From Magicicada septendecula (lineage: Eukaryota; Arthropoda; Insecta; Hemiptera; Cicadidae), in NCBI GenBank assembly GCA_034769895.1, contig CM068367.1, positions 317,129,986 through 317,193,985 of the forward strand: 64,000 nt of DNA, written 5' to 3'. Below the pieces are notes generated by a model, which was not told where the DNA came from, ran no database searches, and saw nothing but the letters and a program-made list of their open reading frames with translations. Below, piece after piece: positions 1 to 8,905 of the stretch (its first letter is position 1; each line of letters begins with the position of its first letter). A program made the position numbers and the translations under genes.

Positions 1-345
1 AACCTGTCACAAAATATATAATTATGTGTAAATTTTTATTACATGTAAACATAAAGGGTCAAAAACTAGACACACTTGAACAACTAAAAATACACAAACA
101 CATAAAAACATATGGAAACAACAGTCTAAACAAACAGACATAATTTAAATCTTTGAACACATTCAAAAATACACTAACAATCTGTCCACCAATTCAAATG
201 GCACGAACTACAATAACAGAACTGACAGTGCCCCTAGCAGCTGCCTTTGATGAAGCTTATAACTGAAAGATGGGTATGACAAAGGTAAAAATGTATAAAT
301 AAAACATCAGTGTTCCATGTCAGGTAAATTAATCCATAATTATTG
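1..345 (+). mobile_element. Penelope-like element 3' remnant (family PLE-B)
   Basis: This is the decayed C-terminal coding end and 3' untranslated tail of a GIY-YIG Penelope-like element, cut by the window edge. It aligns by eye with 62330-62670: both contain a 'caaaaactagacac' type block, the run of 'acaaacacataaaaaca', and a 'tgatgaagc...gaaag' hairpin-like segment followed by 'cagtgttcc'. The reading frame is broken. The hammerhead-like core of the family survives only as TTGATGA (about 247-253) plus GAAA downstream. The family assignment rests on the resemblance to the better-preserved copy at 62090-62670. Confidence 0.7.
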
Positions 346-1033
346 ATAGTTGGACATGACAACAAAAACCAAGAAATATTGTAATTGTAATCTTGTTAAA
401 AAGTGTGTTAATGGATTATATATATATCCATGTGTGTGTGTAAACATAATAATAGAATTGCCAGTATTAGTAACAGTAGTAACAGAACCACCCACATGTT
501 TAATACATGCAAAGGTAAAACAAAAAATATACTATCACAGAGAGGTTCCACTTTAAACATTTCAAGTAATATTTATTTCATACAAAATATAAAAGAATAC
601 TAATGCCCTGTTTCATGACTCTTTGTAACTTTCTTCTTTTTGTTTATATAACCTCCAAAAAGTTCAAGTACTAAGAATTGGGTGCTGTCGCTGTACAATT
701 CTATGTGTTCAAGTGCTGGTAGCTTGTATCAATCTAATGGCAGATTGTTGTTTACAACAGAAGTCCAGAAGATGTACGCATTTAACAGATTTAAAATACT
801 GTTTTGTTTTAATTGATCCGAACAAATTATTATCAAAACCACAATCCAAGATATTTTAGAAAACGAATTGTTTTTCAATAAAATATTTTTATTGTGTTAC
901 ACATTATTTTTATCAGAAATATTATTATTAGTCTAATATTAAACATATAAACAATAATACCATTATTATTACTAACATTACCAATACCGTACTGTTTTGT
1001 ATTTGATTATTATTATATTTATTATTAGATAAG
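346..1033. other. AT-rich sequence without recognisable gene
   Basis: I see no coding pattern, terminal repeats or transposon motif here. Short open frames (for example near 350-556) have no recognisable content and look random for this base composition. Confidence 0.5.
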
Positions 1034-1073
1034 AGTGTGTGTGTGCACGCACACACACACACACACACACACA
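1034..1073. repeat. (GT)n/(AC)n microsatellite with strand switch
   Basis: About 12 bases of alternating GT run directly into about 28 bases of alternating AC through a GCACGC centre. The tract is therefore partly self-complementary. Confidence 0.9.
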
Positions 1074-2084
1074 ATATTCCACATTTTGAACTTCAGATAT
1101 TGGAGTATCCAATTAAGGGTATTTTCCTTACGTATTTTTTAAAATTTTATTTATTTTCAGAAACATACTTATACATTCTTGCTGTGTTTTGGTAATATTA
1201 AATTGTTTATACAACAGAAATTAAATTACTGTTGATGTATAATAATGTTTCCACTGATTCTCTGACATCATTTACAGAATAAAAAATTATATGAGCCAAT
1301 ACTTAAAATCCCAGACAAATCACGAGTCTGTCCCAGGATGCTGGTATGGGTATTATCAATCCAGGATGAATGATGGATTTTTGGAATGTTTGGTACCAAT
1401 ATTTTAACATCTTAAAGTTGAGATTTAACTTCATTTTACAATAGTTGATAAGTAAATCATACTGAGCACTAGAAGTTTCATTTTATTTATGGCTTTAAAG
1501 GCTTAGTTAAATTAAACCGATTTTAAAGAGAATATTTTTCAAACAGATCATAATAGAAAAGCATAAAAAACATCATTTTAAGGACTGAGAGTATCTAAAC
1601 AATGGCAAGGAAATGAAACAATATTTTGTGCTTTGTAAGCTATATACAAAATGGATAATTGGAAATGCACTGAATTCATGAACTTTCATTGCATGGTTTC
1701 CTTCAGATGTTTTGTATAGTTTTTTCTCTTTATAGTTTCTACTTGTTTTAATCCTGTTACTAAGGATATTCCAGCTCTTAAAATTTTAGATTTCGTTTTG
1801 AAAGCCTATTATATTCTATAAATTTTAACTCATTCAAATTGTCAAAATCAGTATTTCTATTACAGGTAATGTCTGGTTTGTCTTTCGAGCAATTTCTAAA
1901 TAGGACTACTTCAGAGTCAAAATTTTCTTTTTTTCTGACCCACTTTTATTTGTTACATTACTTTATAATATATAATCATATGGATAATTAAAAATATAAT
2001 GAATTATTTAATGAAAAAAAAAACTGAAAATTCAGACAAAATAAATGTTCTGAGCTCAAAAACTAAACACATATTTGTGTGTAG
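1074..2084. other. AT-rich sequence without recognisable gene
   Basis: No convincing coding, RNA or repeat structure was found on either strand. It may be intergenic or intronic. Confidence 0.45.
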
Positions 2085-2169
2085 CAAGAATCCTATCGAA
2101 CAGCCCAGAACATTCTCCACCTCCCCCGTCCAGTGTGGCAGGTGTTGCCTCAGTCACAGCTGTGCACAA
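2085..2169 (+). other. Candidate internal exon of an unidentified gene
   Basis: An 85-base GC-rich island sits in very AT-rich flanks. It is preceded by a splice-acceptor-like TTTGTGTGTAG (AG at 2083-2084) and followed by a donor-like GTAGGT (2170). All three frames are open. One frame gives a Ser/Pro-rich peptide, typical of a linker in a larger protein, with SPPPPSSVAG in the middle. I do not recognise the protein. It could equally be chance composition or an old repeat. Confidence 0.3.
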
Positions 2170-3789
2170 GTAGGTTCTAGTGTGATTAAAATTAACATTA
2201 CATGACATTACTGAGTGACAAGGTTAACGTGTCCCTGGAGGAGAAATAATAATTTATCACAGTAAATGTATTTTCAGTATTTTGCTTAAGTCTGTCTACA
2301 TTTAGAGCAGGATTTAAAGTTATCCCAGTGTACTTGCTATTCTTTTGGTGAAACAAACAAGTACCTATAAGGAAAGTCGCTATATTTACATGGATTTCTA
2401 ATTTGTCAAGTTGGTATAAACCACTACAAATGGCATTGTACAGTAGAGTCTCAGTCTGTAATACATAAACAGATAGAAAGTTGGAAAATAGGATGTTTAA
2501 AATATCTTTCCTAACTGTAAAGTATGTTTATTTTACAGTTATGATTATACACAAAGTATATAAATTACCTACATTAGTATTACCTTATTCACTCATGAAA
2601 TTTGTGTTTTCATGTAATTTGTGCATACTTAAATTTAGGTGGCTTAAAACAAAACTAAAACTAGAAACAATTACAGTACATTCAGTTTATGAATAAACTG
2701 TTATGCATTGTATTTTTTTTACTGGTTAAGTATATTTACTAGAGAAAACATCACACATACAAAGCATATTGGTTAACTATGTCAGTTACTAATTGAAAAT
2801 TACTTTTTGATTTCCTGTGTAAGAAGAATATTTTCATGAATATTTAACCTTATCATATAGAAACAACTATTACAAAAAAAACTTTGGCTGCACCTGAGTT
2901 TCCGGTATTTTGAAGGAGGGCAGGGACATTATAGCATTTATATGTGTGTACTGGTGGGCACATCCCTTATATGTCTTAAATATGGGATGCCTGTTCTCAG
3001 TGCCACGAACCCAGAACAATCTCACTTGAACAGACAGTAGGTAAATAAAGTGGAGTAACCAGGAGCTGCTCCTGGAGGGTGCAATGAGGTTAACCTGTGC
3101 GTTGGACTCACCATTTTCTTCACGAAAAATGAGAAATTCAGGATTCTTTCCATAAAATTTTGTAAATATATTTACAAATGTTTTGTATCTCAAAGTTTTG
3201 AGTACATCAACATGAAGTATAGAGGTTAAAAAAGATGGAAGTTCAACACTGATTTCAAAATATTCTACCTTGTTTAACTGTTATTCAAATTGAACGTAAT
3301 AAATCTCATATCAAATTTGTGTTTTTAATAATTCTTGTGAAAATGAGCCCTTCTGAAGACACATGAAAAAACTTTACATTTTATACCTTATTACCCCTTC
3401 ACACTTTAATGTAATGATGTTGGCCAAGAATGTTTTAAGCAACTTATATCTTGTATAAATTGCATTATTTTTTTAATTTAAATCCAACAATAAAATTTTC
3501 TCATTTAATCTTTCCAAATTAATGTCGAGATACTGCTAGTTCACTTGTGCAAAGACAAGCATAAAGATATCAGACTAGAGGAGTCAGGACATAGACAACC
3601 CTGAGGGGAAGTGTGTATGGGTGAAAAGATAAAAGTTAGATTGATGACTCTGCCTTCATTTTCTTGCCATGTGCATAATTGTTTTCTAATGCTGCTAATA
3701 TGTACATTATTTATACAGTTGCCTGACTGCCATTATTAAGAAAATTCTAACCTTATTTTATTAATTAATTACCTTAATGTAATCGGTCT
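2170..3789. other. Region without recognisable gene
   Basis: Mostly AT-rich. A patch at about 2880-3120 is less AT-rich and gives a 107-codon open frame on the minus strand. It has no recognisable domain, and it contains a donor-like GTGAGT at its middle on that strand. I cannot assign it to a gene or a repeat family. Confidence 0.4.
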
Positions 3790-4134
3790 TGCAACTTATT
3801 GTTATTGTTGATACATATTTTGGGAACAAGTTCCCATCGTCAGGTCTTAAAAATCCTTATACTTCCACGAGGATGCGGCGATGAAATTAAAAATAGTCTT
3901 TATATACAGTACCAACACACACAACACAAAACACACATGACATGATGAAACAGTCCACACTGCTCGGCATAACCTCCTTGTTCTTTGTAATACAGCATCA
4001 TACAAAATATCTGATTGAAACAATAACTGATAATTAAACAGTTGGTCTTTATGGAGCTTGCTTGCTTTGTATTTCAAACTCCTCAAAGGCATCTATATAT
4101 TGACCTTTACTGCTCAAGTGCGTCAGTTTCATAT
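3790..4134 (-). mobile_element. PLE-A, 3' segment (C-terminal tail plus 3' UTR)
   Basis: This is the last part of a minus-strand Penelope-like element whose upstream parts lie at 15682-16101 and 17399-17690. Translation of the minus strand gives a tail (LTHLSSKGQY, then a FEEFEI-like stretch, then NYQLLFQSDILYDAVL) that parallels the tail of the PLE-C protein (LHFCSKGRY, LEEFEVYKAF, NDQLLFKYNVLYDTAL). The downstream hairpin and hammerhead-like core (3810-3843) are typical of PLE 3' ends. The segment begins exactly at the LTR-A insertion site; the ATAT at 4131-4134 is one copy of the target duplication. Confidence 0.8.
3810..3843 (-). ncRNA. Hammerhead-ribozyme-like motif, PLE-A
   Basis: On the minus strand the order is CTGACGA (fits CUGANGA), a perfect hairpin TGGGAAC-TT-GTTCCCA as stem II, then AAA, then ATA-TG-TAT-C as a three-pair stem III ending in the cleavage C. 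The G expected before AAA is A here, which would be inactivating. PLEs are known to carry minimal hammerheads in their terminal regions. Stem I is not convincing by eye. Confidence 0.5.
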
Positions 4135-4625
4135 TGTTACAACTGGTACAGTGGAAAACAAAATACAAGACACCAATTAAGTCACTAATCACCAGCTTTA
4201 ATTATCACAATTAAACAGTTTGTAATTAGCAAGATAGTCTCTTACAACAAATCAAATAAAAATCACATTACTTCGAACCACAAACGTGTAAATCACCACT
4301 TAAATGCACCGTGTAATCACCCAACAATAACTAACTCAACCGCCGCTGAATGCTGTATTTATACCCCGCTGATTTCCAGAATAATCTGTCACTTTGGACG
4401 ACTTGTTAAACAAACAGGCACTCTCGAGAATTCACTAGAAACAGTGTCCTTGAACACACTGCGCTGACCGGTATGGTCATATATATATACATGATAATTG
4501 ACATGTAATTGTCTCTCACCGCAAAGTAGCAGCATTATGTACGCACACACACATTACAGCTGGAATATTCAAGAAACTTGTAGAACGTTCCGTATTATGT
4601 AACACTTTATCCGCATTACATAACA
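4135..4625 (-). repeat. LTR-A 3' LTR (Ty3/gypsy)
   Basis: About 490 bases are shared with 15158-15677: the block around 'caccaattaagtcactaat', the 'gctgtatttataccccgctgatttccag' region, and the 'aacaaacaggcactctcgagaat' region. Read on the minus strand it begins TGTTATG and ends TGTAACA, a short inverted repeat. It is flanked by ATAT (4131-4134), matching ATAT at 15678-15681. A TATA-like 'gtataaata' lies in its middle on the minus strand. Confidence 0.9.
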
Positions 4626-4638
4626 GTGCCCCCTCCTT
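4626..4638 (-). promoter_or_regulatory. LTR-A polypurine tract
   Basis: On the minus strand AAGGAGGGGGCAC abuts the TGTTATG start of the 3' LTR. This is the expected plus-strand primer of an LTR retrotransposon. It overlaps the stop codon of the integrase frame. Confidence 0.8.
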
Positions 4639-5432
4639 AAGCCTGTTTGTCCCAAACTGCCAAACTGTCTATGAAGTAATACTTAGCCAAGCGATCTAAG
4701 TGGACGACCTTGAACTTTCGCTGTCCTTCCTGTTGAATCTGATAAACAACATCGCTGATTCTTTTTTTCACAGTGTAGCGTCCTTCAAAATTAGTCTGAA
4801 GCTTAGGTGAGCGACCACGACGGCGCTTTGCATTGAACAACCAGACCTGATCTCCTTCTTGGAAACCCACACTATTGCTGCAAATGTCATACCGAGTTTC
4901 CATTTTATCACTGGCTATCTTCAACCGTCCTCTTAACAAGCAATTTATTTCTCGCAGTTGGTTTTCTAATTGCGAAGAATAGTTCTGTAGCTCTTGGGAC
5001 TGGGTCTCGGGTGATTCGAGCATCAAGTCCCCAGGAAGACGAATCTCGCCCAAACACCAATTTTGCTGGAGTCTTGCCGGTTGTGTCGTGACCTATATGA
5101 TTTCATGACCTATACGCCATGAGGAACAGTGGTATACGTTGGTCCCAGTCTGTTTGGTTCTCATCAACAACCTTCAAAAGATGCTGTTCAAGTGTCCTAT
5201 TGAATCTTTCAACCATTTCGTCCGACAGAGGATGCAGAGGCGTGTCCTGGTCTTTTGAATTCCGAGTAGACGGTATAATTCTTTAAACACTCCTGATTCG
5301 AAATTTCTCCCTTGATCTGTATAGATTTCCATAGGGGTTCCAAAACAGCAACAGAAGTTGTGGTGAACTAACTCCTTTGCCACAGTGGTAACCTCCTGAT
5401 TTGGAATTGCACAGGCTTCCACCCACTTACTA
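4637..5432 (-). pseudogene. LTR-A integrase core (part) and C-terminal domain
   Basis: This encodes the end of a gypsy Pol polyprotein. The 5174-5432 part contains KWLxD-like core sequence with FGTPMEIYTDQG (second catalytic Asp region) and a decayed ERFNRTL-like helix. The 4637-5053 part contains the downstream linker (IRLPGDLM), DQVWLFN and the GPY/F-type module (EGRYTVKKRISDVVYQI), ending at a stop next to the polypurine tract. Frameshifts separate the two parts. The first catalytic Asp is absent because of the replacement at 5433-5938. It would insert the cDNA if intact; it is dead here. A relative of this C-terminal segment is at 28560-29083. Confidence 0.85.
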
Positions 5433-5938
5433 GTGGGTCATTCCAAATCAAATCATCCAGCCATAAAACATTTTTACACCCACCCTCTCAGATTTTCATG
5501 AAATTTTGTTTACAGCATCTATGGACAAATATAACAACCCATATTTTTCATTTTTGCCAAATTCGCTTTAGTTTTTTTTTAATGGTTTTTTGAAAAAAAG
5601 TCCATTTTTAGCCGATTTGTTAGTCGCGGCGCGAGCTCTATAGGGCACTTTTCAATAAAAACTTCTAGTTGTATGGTTATTATTTAATATTAAGTTATGA
5701 AACTCACAATACTTACTTGAAATTTCACAAGGATTCCAAATATAAAGTCAAAAATGACATTTAGACTTACATAAAACTTGTTTTTCTACTTCAAAGTTGG
5801 CAATTCTGAGTTTTTTCTCTGTGCAGGCTTTTATGTAAATGTTTATAACTTTTTTCTGTCTGGTCCTATGAGGCTGAAAAAGGTCTCACTTGAAAGAGGA
5901 TGAAATGTACTATAATAGCATAAAATAAAAGCCCATTC
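5433..5938. repeat. Unclassified repeat inserted in LTR-A integrase
   Basis: Integrase homology stops at about 5433 and resumes at about 5939. The intervening 0.5 kb is non-coding and AT-rich, starting 'gggtcattccaaatcaaat' and containing 'tttcatgaaattttg'. About 50-70 codons of integrase, between the zinc-binding domain and the middle of the core, are missing. The event therefore replaced sequence rather than simply inserting. I see no clear terminal repeats or target duplication. Its wording is loosely like 63290-63700. Confidence 0.55.
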
Positions 5939-6628
5939 CTCTATGTTGTGGCGAAGATGAAGCCAATAGAATCGCATCTGTATTTTGTCAAGGGTTTTGT
6001 TAACGCCAAGATGGCCTCCAGACGTTCCATCATGCATCTCCTTCAAAACAGACTGCACTTTACTTCGGGGAACTATCAACTGCATGACCACATCTCGTCC
6101 ATCTGCATTTTCCCAAGCCCTTTTCAGCAATCCGTTCTCTAAAGTAAGGGATTCCCATTGTGCTCTGTAGCCTCAGCACTTCCGAACCATGGCACATATC
6201 TTGCCAATCCGGGTGGCGATCTTCCTCTTTTGCTGTCAAGATCGGTCCAATGTCTTCATCAGCCATCTGTTCTTGTCGACAATCTTGTGTCGTCCAGTCG
6301 TCTGCCAGGAAATCTACAGTGATGGCTTGAACATGTTCGCTGGTGTTTTGTTCTTCCTTTCTGTGGCAATGTCGGCAGTCTTCCGGCTATGGTCTTTGTG
6401 ATAAGCCATCCGCATTACCATGCAGGCGCCCCTGCCGATGTTGTAGCTTGAAGTTTTACTATTGCAGATGTTCGAGCCACCTTGCCAACTGCCCTTCCCG
6501 ATTTTTAAATCTCAAAGAGCCATGCAACCGTGGTATGATCGGTGTGTAGTGAAAACTCCCTTCCATAGAGGTATTTATGGAAGTGCTCCAAAGCTCAGAC
6601 GGTTGCCAGCAACTCTCTCCTTATAATG
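5939..6628 (-). pseudogene. LTR-A RNase H end and integrase zinc-binding domain
   Basis: On the minus strand, from 6628 downward, translation in shifting frames gives the end of an RNase H domain (a decayed 'GREF' strand, then 'GQLARWLE'-like sequence) and then the integrase HHCC region (VLKEMHDGTSGGHLG, then KTLDKIQMRFYWLHLRHNIEEW). The His-His half of the zinc finger is visible; the Cys-Cys half is lost at the 5938 junction. Several frameshifts and stops make it non-functional. It is joined at 6628 to the LTR-B insertion. Confidence 0.8.
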
Positions 6629-7738
6629 TGTAACGGGACAAATTTGAGGGGTTTTTATTTTATTTTTTTTATTGCAATTATAAATGTAACATAAGGACTA
6701 CCCAAACAGGGCCTCAGTTTATAACAATACACATTCCTTGTCGGGGCACCAAGACGTACATTTTGTCAGCGCCCTGCAATAAGCACTGTTTCTTAAGGCG
6801 TTGGAATGCGAACCTGTGCGCGGATGATTGCGCCTCTGTTGGAAGGAAGCATGAATTGTTTAGCGAGCCTCTGGACTGTGACACATTACCCAGACTCGCT
6901 CCCAGAAAGGAAACTGTAATTTCACTAATGACCATATCATGTGATTTTATCAACGAATCAGAGCGCAAGCTGGTGAACACGCAGCGGATGTAGCCGTAGT
7001 GACGCTCAGGGTAGCGTCAGTTAGTCGACTTACAACTCCTGACCGTGCAGTCATATAAAACACTGCTCGAGCAAATTAGGGTCGGCTGACCAGCAAATTG
7101 TGTGTTTAAGATGTGTAAAACAATGTAAAAAGTTTAAATCAACAGTGAACCGAGTTAAGATCAAGTGAACCTTTTTCGAAATTAAAACAATAACCTTTTT
7201 TGGGACATAGTGTGATGAAAATGCAGGACACAGCACGTGGTCAACAGTGACGACGCTCACAAACGTAATTGTATCACGTCGAATCTATTATCCAAATTTC
7301 ACAATATAGATTTCTTGTTTTAAATCAAAATAACTGGGGTAGAAAGCATGAATGAATGAGTGAGCGAGCAAGCTGGGTTGCTTTACGATAGAAATAGTCT
7401 AGTTTAATAAATAGGGTTAAGTATATTTCAAAACCTATTTTCAATGTAACATAAGAGAAAGACGAAATTGTTGATGTGGGAGTTACGGTGGTATCTGATG
7501 ACAAAGTAAGATGAAATAAAAATGTGTTAAGTGAACATATAAATATGTATTTATCAATTACATTCACCTGTTTTTCTCTGCTGAGTACACCAGACGATAC
7601 TTTGGTCAACTACCAACAAAGGTAGGTAATACAATTTTCGATATTGTAAGCCTTTAATTAACTCGTACAGCTTCAAATGACGCCCGAAACAGGGACAAAT
7701 TTCAATATTTTAATTACTATTTCAAGTGCCATACTTCA
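6629..7738 (+). repeat. LTR-B 5' LTR
   Basis: This 1.11-kb repeat is near-identical to 11282-12378. It starts TGTAAC, ends CTTCA and is followed two bases later by the primer-binding site. Near its 3' end (7668-7696) it contains a degenerate copy of its own terminus plus primer-binding site ('cttcaaatgacgcccgaaacag'). Confidence 0.92.
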
Positions 7739-7740
7739 AA

Positions 7741-7758
7741 TGGCGCCCGTAACAGTGG
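7741..7758 (+). promoter_or_regulatory. LTR-B primer-binding site
   Basis: TGGCGCCCGTAACAGTGG lies two bases after the LTR. It starts TGG, as expected for pairing to a tRNA 3' end in ...GCGCCA. I did not assign the tRNA species. Confidence 0.75.
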
Positions 7759-7805
7759 ACGTTGTAAATTAAAATTAAATTGAATTAATTTATAACCTGG
7801 TCAAA

Positions 7806-8501
7806 ATGGCAGAGAAAAACAAGAGTGCAAATTTGTGTGAGCGTGTAGAGGAGGAGTCAATTTTAAATGTTACGCAAGACGATTTAATATCGACAAATAT
7901 TAACGAGAGCGTAGACAATACGACAGACGAAATAATGATTAAGACGGTAGACACTAAGAGTAGCAAAAGTAATAATGTAGATATATTTAATCAATTAGCG
8001 TTGATTATGGAGGTAATGAATAAGAATAACGATAATTTAAACACGAGTTTAAACGAATTTAAAATTGAAATCAAATCTGAAATCAAATCAGAGATAACTG
8101 TAGTAAATAATAAACTTATATACATAAATAACGAGTTCGCGAACATAAGAAGCGAACTAAAAATGAGGGATGTGAATATGAACAGACGATTAGAAAGTAT
8201 GAATGAGACTATGGCTGAAATGAAAGGTGAGATAACGATAAATATAAATAAAATACAAGACGAAATAAACGAAAGTAGAACTTTGAAGGAGGAAGTAGAA
8301 AATGATACAGTTACAGGTGAGTATAACGAAAATAAAAATAATGAAGGTACAAGTACTAAGGTAAGTGACGGATTTGAAACTAGTGGTAATTATGATGATA
8401 TTAAAAATGTGGTGTTAGAAGATAAAATAAATAATAATAATGGCAATGGAGTTTTGATGGAAATGCAAAGTGATTATGAGAGAGAGAGAGAGAGAGAGTG
8501 A
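7806..8501 (+). CDS. LTR-B gag-like coiled-coil protein, first part
   Basis: A 231-codon frame begins at an ATG in good context (tcaaaATGG), 48 bases after the primer-binding site. The protein is acidic and Asn/Glu/Lys rich. Residues about 55-165 form a long heptad-like coiled coil (FNQLALIMEVMNKN onward, with KSEIKSEI and MNRRLESMNETMAEMKGEI). I see no zinc knuckle, protease or reverse transcriptase motif. By position it is the gag gene of a non-autonomous LTR element. It ends inside a (GA)n tract in which the next frame begins, so the two are probably one gene broken by a dinucleotide slip. A non-gag structural role cannot be excluded. Confidence 0.65.
   Translation: MAEKNKSANLCERVEEESILNVTQDDLISTNINESVDNTTDEIMIKTVDTKSSKSNNVDIFNQLALIMEVMNKNNDNLNTSLNEFKIEIKSEIKSEITVVNNKLIYINNEFANIRSELKMRDVNMNRRLESMNETMAEMKGEITININKIQDEINESRTLKEEVENDTVTGEYNENKNNEGTSTKVSDGFETSGNYDDIKNVVLEDKINNNNGNGVLMEMQSDYERERERE
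8478..8498 (+). repeat. (GA)n microsatellite at the gag frame junction
   Basis: About ten GA units lie at the end of the first LTR-B frame. Gain or loss of one unit would shift the reading frame. Confidence 0.9.
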
Positions 8502-8905
8502 CAGAATCATTTAAGCTGAACAGAGGTTATAACAAATTAGTAGAGAGGTTAGATATTACGAGAGTTAATAATATTGAATACTTACCTTGCGAAATAGGTA
8601 GTACAGCAAATGATGATAAGGTTGCGGATATTGAGTACTTACCTTATGAGATAACTGATGTAGTAAGTGAATATAATGATATAACTTACCTGATATTAAC
8701 GGAAAATATTAATGGAGAATTTACTATACCCAATGTTGACAGGAATTTTGAATTGATAGTATGCAATAAGGTTTGTAATTACTATAGTGATATAATGGAT
8801 AGAATTGATGATGATGATTATCACAATTATGATAGCTATAAGTCTTTAATTGTAGATGAATGGTGTCGATGTAAGACTAGGTTATTGTACGATGATGGGG
8901 GGTAA
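8498..8905 (+). CDS. LTR-B gag-like protein, second part
   Basis: A 135-codon frame overlaps the end of the first one and is shifted by one frame. It has no ATG of its own at the start (it would begin GTG), which supports it being the continuation of the upstream gene. The sequence is acidic. It contains two related motifs, NIEYLPCEIG and DIEYLPYEIT, about 25 residues apart, then a Tyr/Asp-rich end. No known domain was recognised. The stop at 8903-8905 is followed by long non-coding sequence. Confidence 0.5.
   Translation: MTESFKLNRGYNKLVERLDITRVNNIEYLPCEIGSTANDDKVADIEYLPYEITDVVSEYNDITYLILTENINGEFTIPNVDRNFELIVCNKVCNYYSDIMDRIDDDDYHNYDSYKSLIVDEWCRCKTRLLYDDGG

Noticed and set aside
2870..3193. 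107-codon minus-strand open frame
   Set aside because: No recognisable domain, no clear start or splice structure for the full length, and mixed composition. I could not support it as a gene.
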